A DNA stretch of 10,000 bases from Nitrospira sp. (GTDB lineage: Bacteria; Nitrospirota; Nitrospiria; Nitrospirales; Nitrospiraceae): contig JAIWOH010000131.1 in NCBI GenBank assembly GCA_020216985.1, positions 1-10,000 on the forward strand, in the 5' to 3' direction. The notes beneath the pieces were generated by a model, which saw only the letters and a list, made by a program, of their open reading frames with translations, was not told the origin of the DNA and ran no database searches. Below are positions 7,018 through 10,000 of the stretch, in pieces. Each line of letters starts with the position of its first letter. Positions within the stretch are counted from its first letter, which is position 1. The position numbers and the translations under genes are program-made.

Positions 7018-7821
7018 TTAGACCGCCGCCGTGTCTGGCAAAACCGGCTTTCGCTTTTCGCAAAAGGCACGCACCCCTTCCCGTGCTTCCGACGAGAGGC
7101 GAGCCTGCACATTGGTCTCCACAACCAATTTCCATTGTTCGTCTTCCGAAAGGGTCCTCAACTTCCGCAACAGGGCCTTGGTCTCCCGCACAGCTCCCGG
7201 CGCCGAACAGTTGATCAGCTCCGCCACATGATCGATACGGTCGTCCAGCTCGGACGGCTCGACCACCTCATGGACGAGTCCTACTTCCTTGGCGAGGGAG
7301 GCCGAAAAGGGCTCGCCGGTCAGTCCATAGCGGCGCAGAAAGGAGGAGCCGGTCTTGCGCAACACAAAGGGCGCGATCACCGCCGGGACCAACCCCACCC
7401 GCACTTCGCCGAACGCCAACGTCGCGTCGGCCCGCGCAATTACGATGTCGCAAGCGGCGATCAAGCCGATGCCTCCGCCAAAGGCCGGCCCCTGGATCCT
7501 GCCGATCACAGGACAGGGACAGGCGTCGATAGCCCGCAACAGTTCCAGTAGTGACTCCGCATCCCTCCGGGCCTCCACCATCGTCACAGTTTCCGATCCC
7601 ATCCAATGGAGATCGGCACCGGCACAGAAGACGGGTCCGGCCCCGGTCAGGATGACGCCGTACACAGAACGAGTCTTCCCGATCTCGACGAACGTCTCAC
7701 GCAGTTCATCGACCATCAGACGATCAAACGCATTGCGCCGTTCCGGACGATTGAGCGTGACACGTAGGAGCTTGCCGTTCGGGTCGAGGGGATCGATGAG
7801 GATCGTTCGCTGCTGCTTCAT
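7018..7821 (-). CDS. liuC: Crotonase, probable 3-methylglutaconyl-CoA hydratase (LiuC-like)
   Basis: Would hydrate 3-methylglutaconyl-CoA to HMG-CoA. The 267-residue crotonase has an oxyanion-hole segment FCAGADLHWM (65-74); the D-L-x-W-M ending is characteristic of the LiuC/AUH branch. It also has GPAFGGGIGLIAACD (111-125) and FGEVRVGLVPAVIAPFV (137-153). The second catalytic glutamate is Glu139; the position of the first (rat Glu144) is Gly119, a feature I associate with bacterial LiuC proteins rather than a defect. RRYGLTGE (163-170) and GLVHEV (181-186) complete the family pattern. It sits between the carboxylase subunit and HMG-CoA lyase, the enzymes before and after it in leucine breakdown. 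The ribosome site is weak, and the 33-base gap upstream holds a short 12-base repeat. Another enoyl-CoA substrate cannot be excluded. Confidence 0.85.
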   Translation of the reverse strand: MKQQRTILIDPLDPNGKLLRVTLNRPERRNAFDRLMVDELRETFVEIGKTRSVYGVILTGAGPVFCAGADLHWMGSETVTMVEARRDAESLLELLRAIDACPCPVIGRIQGPAFGGGIGLIAACDIVIARADATLAFGEVRVGLVPAVIAPFVLRKTGSSFLRRYGLTGEPFSASLAKEVGLVHEVVEPSELDDRIDHVAELINCSAPGAVRETKALLRKLRTLSEDEQWKLVVETNVQARLSSEAREGVRAFCEKRKPVLPDTAAV

Positions 7822-7856
7822 GATCTCTACCCTGATCTGTACTCTGATCGACTCTC
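7821..7856 (-). repeat. Three imperfect 12-base tandem units at the liuB-liuC junction
   Basis: On the plus strand the junction reads as three consecutive 12-mers beginning TGATC: TGATCTCTACCC, TGATCTGTACTC and TGATCGACTCTC. Units 1 and 2 match at 10 of 12 positions and units 2 and 3 at 8 of 12. The array runs from the first base of the liuC start codon to inside the stop codon of the carboxylase gene, so it fills the whole gap, where a Shine-Dalgarno would be expected. Confidence 0.5.
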
Positions 7857-9456
7857 ACATCCGAAAGACCGGGGGACGGGATCTCCGTGCCGGCGCCGTC
7901 ATCACGATATCCAAGCAGAATCCGAGCACCTTTCTGGTTTCAACCGGATCGATGATGCCGTCATCCCAGAGTCGCGCGGTGCTGAAGTACGGGTCTCCCT
8001 CCTTCTCGTACTGAGCCACGGTCGCATCATAGATCGCGCGCACTTCTTCTTGAGACAACGTCGCTCCCTCCCTGGCCCGTTGCTGTTGTTTGATCGTCAC
8101 CAGCACCTGGGCCGCCTGATGCGCCCCCATCACCGAGATGCGCGCGTTGGGCCAGAGGAACAACCACCTGGGCCCATAGGCCCTGCCACACATCGCATAG
8201 TTGCCGGCTCCATGGGAGGCCCCGATGATGACGGTGATCATCGGCACCCCGGCGGTCGCGACGGCCTGCACCATCTTGGCGCCATCCTTGATGATCCCCC
8301 TCGCTTCATAGTCCTTGCCCACCATGAAGCCCGTGATGTTTTGCAAGAACACGATCGGCACGCGCCGCTGGTCGCAGAGCTGCACGAAATGCGCGCCCTT
8401 CAAGGCCGCCTCGGACAACAGTACACCATTGTTGCCGATGATCCCGACCAGATGGCCCATCCAGCGGGCAAAGCCGCAGACCAATGTGGAGCCGTATCGA
8501 GCCTTGAACTCATGAAAGCGGCTTCCGTCCACCAACCGGGCGATCACTTCGCGGACATCGAAGGTTTGCCTCGGATTGCTTGGAAGGAGGCCATACAGGT
8601 CCTCGGCTTGGTAGAGCGGCTCTTCGATCTCCTGCGTCCGCAGGCTTGGCCGTCGCGGCAACGTGTCCATGATCGAGCGACAGAGCTCGATCGCCTCCCG
8701 ATCGTCGTTCGCCAGATGGTCGCTGACACCGGACCGCCTCGTGTGGAGATCGGCGCCGCCCAATTCTTCCACCGTGACCTCTTCACCGGTTGCGGCCTTC
8801 ACCAGCGGCGGACCGGCCAAATAGATCGCGCCGGTCCCCTTGACGATGATATTTTCATCGCACATGGCCGGCACATAGGCTCCGCCCGCCGTGCACAGCC
8901 CCATCACCACGGCGATTTGCGGAATTCCCCGAGCGGACATGCGGGCCTGGTGGTAGAAGATCCGTCCGAAATGGTCCCGGTCGGCAAAGACCTCCGCCTG
9001 CATCGGGAGAAACACACCACCGGAATCCACCAAATAAATGCAGGGCAGCCGATTGGCGAGAGCGATCTCCTGGGCTCGCAGATGTTTCTTGATCGTCAGG
9101 GGAAAGTAGGTGCCGCCCTTGACGGTGGCGTCATTGGCGACAATCACGCAGGGCCGTCCGGACACAACACCGACGCCGGTCACCAATCCAGCACAGGGAA
9201 CCTGGTCCTCATACAGGCCGGAGGCGGCAAGGGGGCTGATCTCCAACCAAGGCGCGTCCGGATCAAGCAACGCCGCAATCCGCTCCCGGACCGTCATCTT
9301 GCCCCGCTGTTTGTGCAGTGCCACCGCTTCAGCGGGCCCGCCGGCCTGTGCAAGAGCCAGCCGCTTGCGCAGATCGGCCAGGAGCCCTTCGTAATGGAGG
9401 CGATTTGACTGATAGGCATCGGACGTGGGGACCACCGATGTCGCCAACACTCTCAT
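7855..9456 (-). CDS. liuB: Acyl-CoA carboxylase carboxyltransferase (beta) subunit, probably methylcrotonyl-CoA carboxylase
   Basis: Transfers the carboxyl group from carboxybiotin to an acyl-CoA; with a leucine-pathway substrate it makes 3-methylglutaconyl-CoA from 3-methylcrotonyl-CoA. The 533 residues match MCC beta (about 535). Family blocks: [19 protein letters not shown] (114-132), [11 protein letters not shown] (141-151), the N-domain oxyanion loop [14 protein letters not shown] (185-198), [13 protein letters not shown] (215-227), [12 protein letters not shown] (232-243), [11 protein letters not shown] (370-380), the C-domain loop [19 protein letters not shown] (412-430) and [10 protein letters not shown] (435-444). 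HLRAQEIA and [10 protein letters not shown] favour the MCC/geranyl-CoA carboxylase group over propionyl-CoA carboxylase. It starts 6 bases after the B12 subunit stop, with AAGGTG about 8 bases before its ATG, inside that gene. The biotin carboxylase/BCCP (alpha) subunit it needs is not in the window. Confidence 0.92.
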   Translation of the reverse strand: MRVLATSVVPTSDAYQSNRLHYEGLLADLRKRLALAQAGGPAEAVALHKQRGKMTVRERIAALLDPDAPWLEISPLAASGLYEDQVPCAGLVTGVGVVSGRPCVIVANDATVKGGTYFPLTIKKHLRAQEIALANRLPCIYLVDSGGVFLPMQAEVFADRDHFGRIFYHQARMSARGIPQIAVVMGLCTAGGAYVPAMCDENIIVKGTGAIYLAGPPLVKAATGEEVTVEELGGADLHTRRSGVSDHLANDDREAIELCRSIMDTLPRRPSLRTQEIEEPLYQAEDLYGLLPSNPRQTFDVREVIARLVDGSRFHEFKARYGSTLVCGFARWMGHLVGIIGNNGVLLSEAALKGAHFVQLCDQRRVPIVFLQNITGFMVGKDYEARGIIKDGAKMVQAVATAGVPMITVIIGASHGAGNYAMCGRAYGPRWLFLWPNARISVMGAHQAAQVLVTIKQQQRAREGATLSQEEVRAIYDATVAQYEKEGDPYFSTARLWDDGIIDPVETRKVLGFCLDIVMTAPARRSRPPVFRM

Positions 9457-9462
9457 GGTTCG

Positions 9463-9870
9463 TCACCTTGATCTGGGGAGTTCCTTCACAAATCGCATGA
9501 TATCGTCCAACGGCGTGCCGGGACCGAACAGGGCCTTGACACCTGCTTCTTTCAACGCCGGCACGTCTTCGTTCGGAATGATCCCCCCGCCAAAGACCAC
9601 GATGTCGTCGGCTCCCTGTGCGCTCAACAGTTCCAACACGCGCCGGAACAAGGTGTTGTGGGCGCCGGAGAGGATGCTCAAGCCGATCGCATCGACATCT
9701 TCTTGGATCGCGGTGGTGACAACCTGTTCCGGCGTCTGATGCAGACCGGTGTAGATGACCTCCATGCCGGCGTCACGCAATGCACGCGCAATCAATTTCA
9801 CGCCACGGTCATGGCCATCGAGCCCGACTTTCCCGATCAAGATCCGCAGGGGAGCTGCCGTCACCGTCAT
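9463..9870 (-). CDS. Cobalamin B12-binding small subunit of an acyl-CoA mutase
   Basis: A 135-residue stand-alone B12-binding domain, as in split methylmalonyl-, isobutyryl- or hydroxyisobutyryl-CoA mutases, where it carries adenosylcobalamin for a separate catalytic subunit. The base-off/His-on motif is complete: GLDGHDRG (16-23) with Asp18, His20 and Gly23, then SILSGAH (65-71) and [10 protein letters not shown] (93-102). The whole protein is the domain, starting at the first beta strand ([12 protein letters not shown]). AGGAGG (9878-9883) lies 7 bases before the ATG, and its start overlaps the upstream stop as ATGA (9867-9870). No mutase large subunit is in the window, so the substrate cannot be read. 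MeaB at 5216-6001 supports a mutase role. Methylmalonyl-CoA mutase is the default guess; isobutyryl-CoA mutase is possible. Confidence 0.93.
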   Translation of the reverse strand: MTVTAAPLRILIGKVGLDGHDRGVKLIARALRDAGMEVIYTGLHQTPEQVVTTAIQEDVDAIGLSILSGAHNTLFRRVLELLSAQGADDIVVFGGGIIPNEDVPALKEAGVKALFGPGTPLDDIMRFVKELPRSR

Positions 9871-10000
9871 GCCCGAACCTCCTGGAGATAGTACTTGCCT
9901 TCTTGATCCTTCTTGACATAGCCGGCCTGGATCACGGGGTCATGTTCGAAGAACAGGAGCCACTGTTCGTCAAAGGCCAGGTCCAATACCCATCGTTTGG
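9867..10000 (-). CDS. C-terminal end of an unidentified gene (cut by the right edge)
   Basis: I translated the minus strand into the B12 gene overlap: 43 codons and a TGA stop at 9867-9869. The visible tail begins [20 protein letters not shown] and ends YYLQEVRA. The coding frame is supported by the perfect ribosome site for the next gene within its last codons and by the 4-base ATGA overlap. I do not recognise it firmly. The F-F-E-H-D-P segment with a following G-x-Y/K-x-Y strand is reminiscent of the C-terminus of some MBL-fold metallo-hydrolases (weak). It does not look like the end of a mutase catalytic subunit. It is the first gene in transcription order here and presumably part of the same operon. 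Confidence 0.65.
   Translation of the reverse strand, partial: KRWVLDLAFDEQWLLFFEHDPVIQAGYVKKDQEGKYYLQEVRA
9878..9883 (-). promoter_or_regulatory. Ribosome binding site of the B12-binding subunit gene
   Basis: Perfect AGGAGG on the minus strand, 7 bases before the ATG at 9868-9870. It lies inside the last codons of the upstream truncated gene, as expected for translational coupling. Confidence 0.85.

Noticed and set aside
7018..7821. LiuC-like protein as a dead enzyme because the first catalytic Glu is Gly
   Set aside because: Gly at this position is, as I recall, normal in bacterial LiuC-type hydratases, and the second Glu and the oxyanion hole are intact.
8050..9408. 452-codon open frame on the plus strand opposite the carboxylase gene
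   Set aside because: The minus strand encodes an intact, motif-complete carboxyltransferase here. The plus-strand translation is rich in His, Arg, Pro and Gly with no recognisable domain, a usual antisense shadow in GC-rich genes.

Overview
The window is a GC-rich stretch (about 60% by spot counts) packed with genes that all read on the minus strand. Nine complete genes and two edge-truncated genes lie end to end. No stretch of 300 bases lacks a gene; the longest gap is 103 bases (5113-5215). I see no RNA gene, mobile element, CRISPR array or convincing terminator. The gene content and GC fit a Gram-negative bacterium with branched-chain amino acid and propionate catabolism. Nitrospirota (Nitrospira-like) or a deltaproteobacterial-type lineage are guesses from the general look of the proteins, not something the sequence proves.

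In transcription order (right to left) the layout is as follows. The 3' end of an unidentified gene (9867-10000) overlaps a stand-alone B12-binding mutase small subunit (9463-9870). Next come three genes of the lower leucine pathway: the carboxyltransferase (beta) subunit of a methylcrotonyl-CoA-type carboxylase (7855-9456), a methylglutaconyl-CoA hydratase-like crotonase (7018-7821) and HMG-CoA lyase (5998-7002). They are followed by the mutase chaperone GTPase MeaB (5216-6001) and a second crotonase (4327-5112). Then come the three methylcitrate-cycle enzymes: MmgE/PrpD dehydratase (2891-4330), PrpB lyase (1942-2856) and PrpC synthase (795-1955). Last is the N-terminal half of an AMP-forming acyl-CoA synthetase (1-820), which runs off the left edge.

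Five junctions overlap (three by 4 bases in the ATGA form, the others by 14 and 26 bases). The remaining gaps are 6, 15, 33, 34 and 103 bases. This looks like one operon with extensive translational coupling, or two if a promoter lies in the 103-base gap.

The genes together suggest a catabolic island. The carboxylase, hydratase and lyase would turn 3-methylcrotonyl-CoA into acetoacetate and acetyl-CoA. PrpC, PrpD and PrpB would turn propionyl-CoA plus oxaloacetate into pyruvate and succinate. The B12 subunit and MeaB belong to an adenosylcobalamin-dependent acyl-CoA mutase, a second route for propionyl-CoA or a route for another branched acyl-CoA. Not in the window are the biotin carboxylase/BCCP partner, the acyl-CoA dehydrogenase, the mutase large subunit and an aconitase. 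I found no clearly new system. The points most worth a second look are the mixed pathway layout, the short MeaB, an Asp-to-Glu change in the HMG-CoA lyase and the missing partner subunits.
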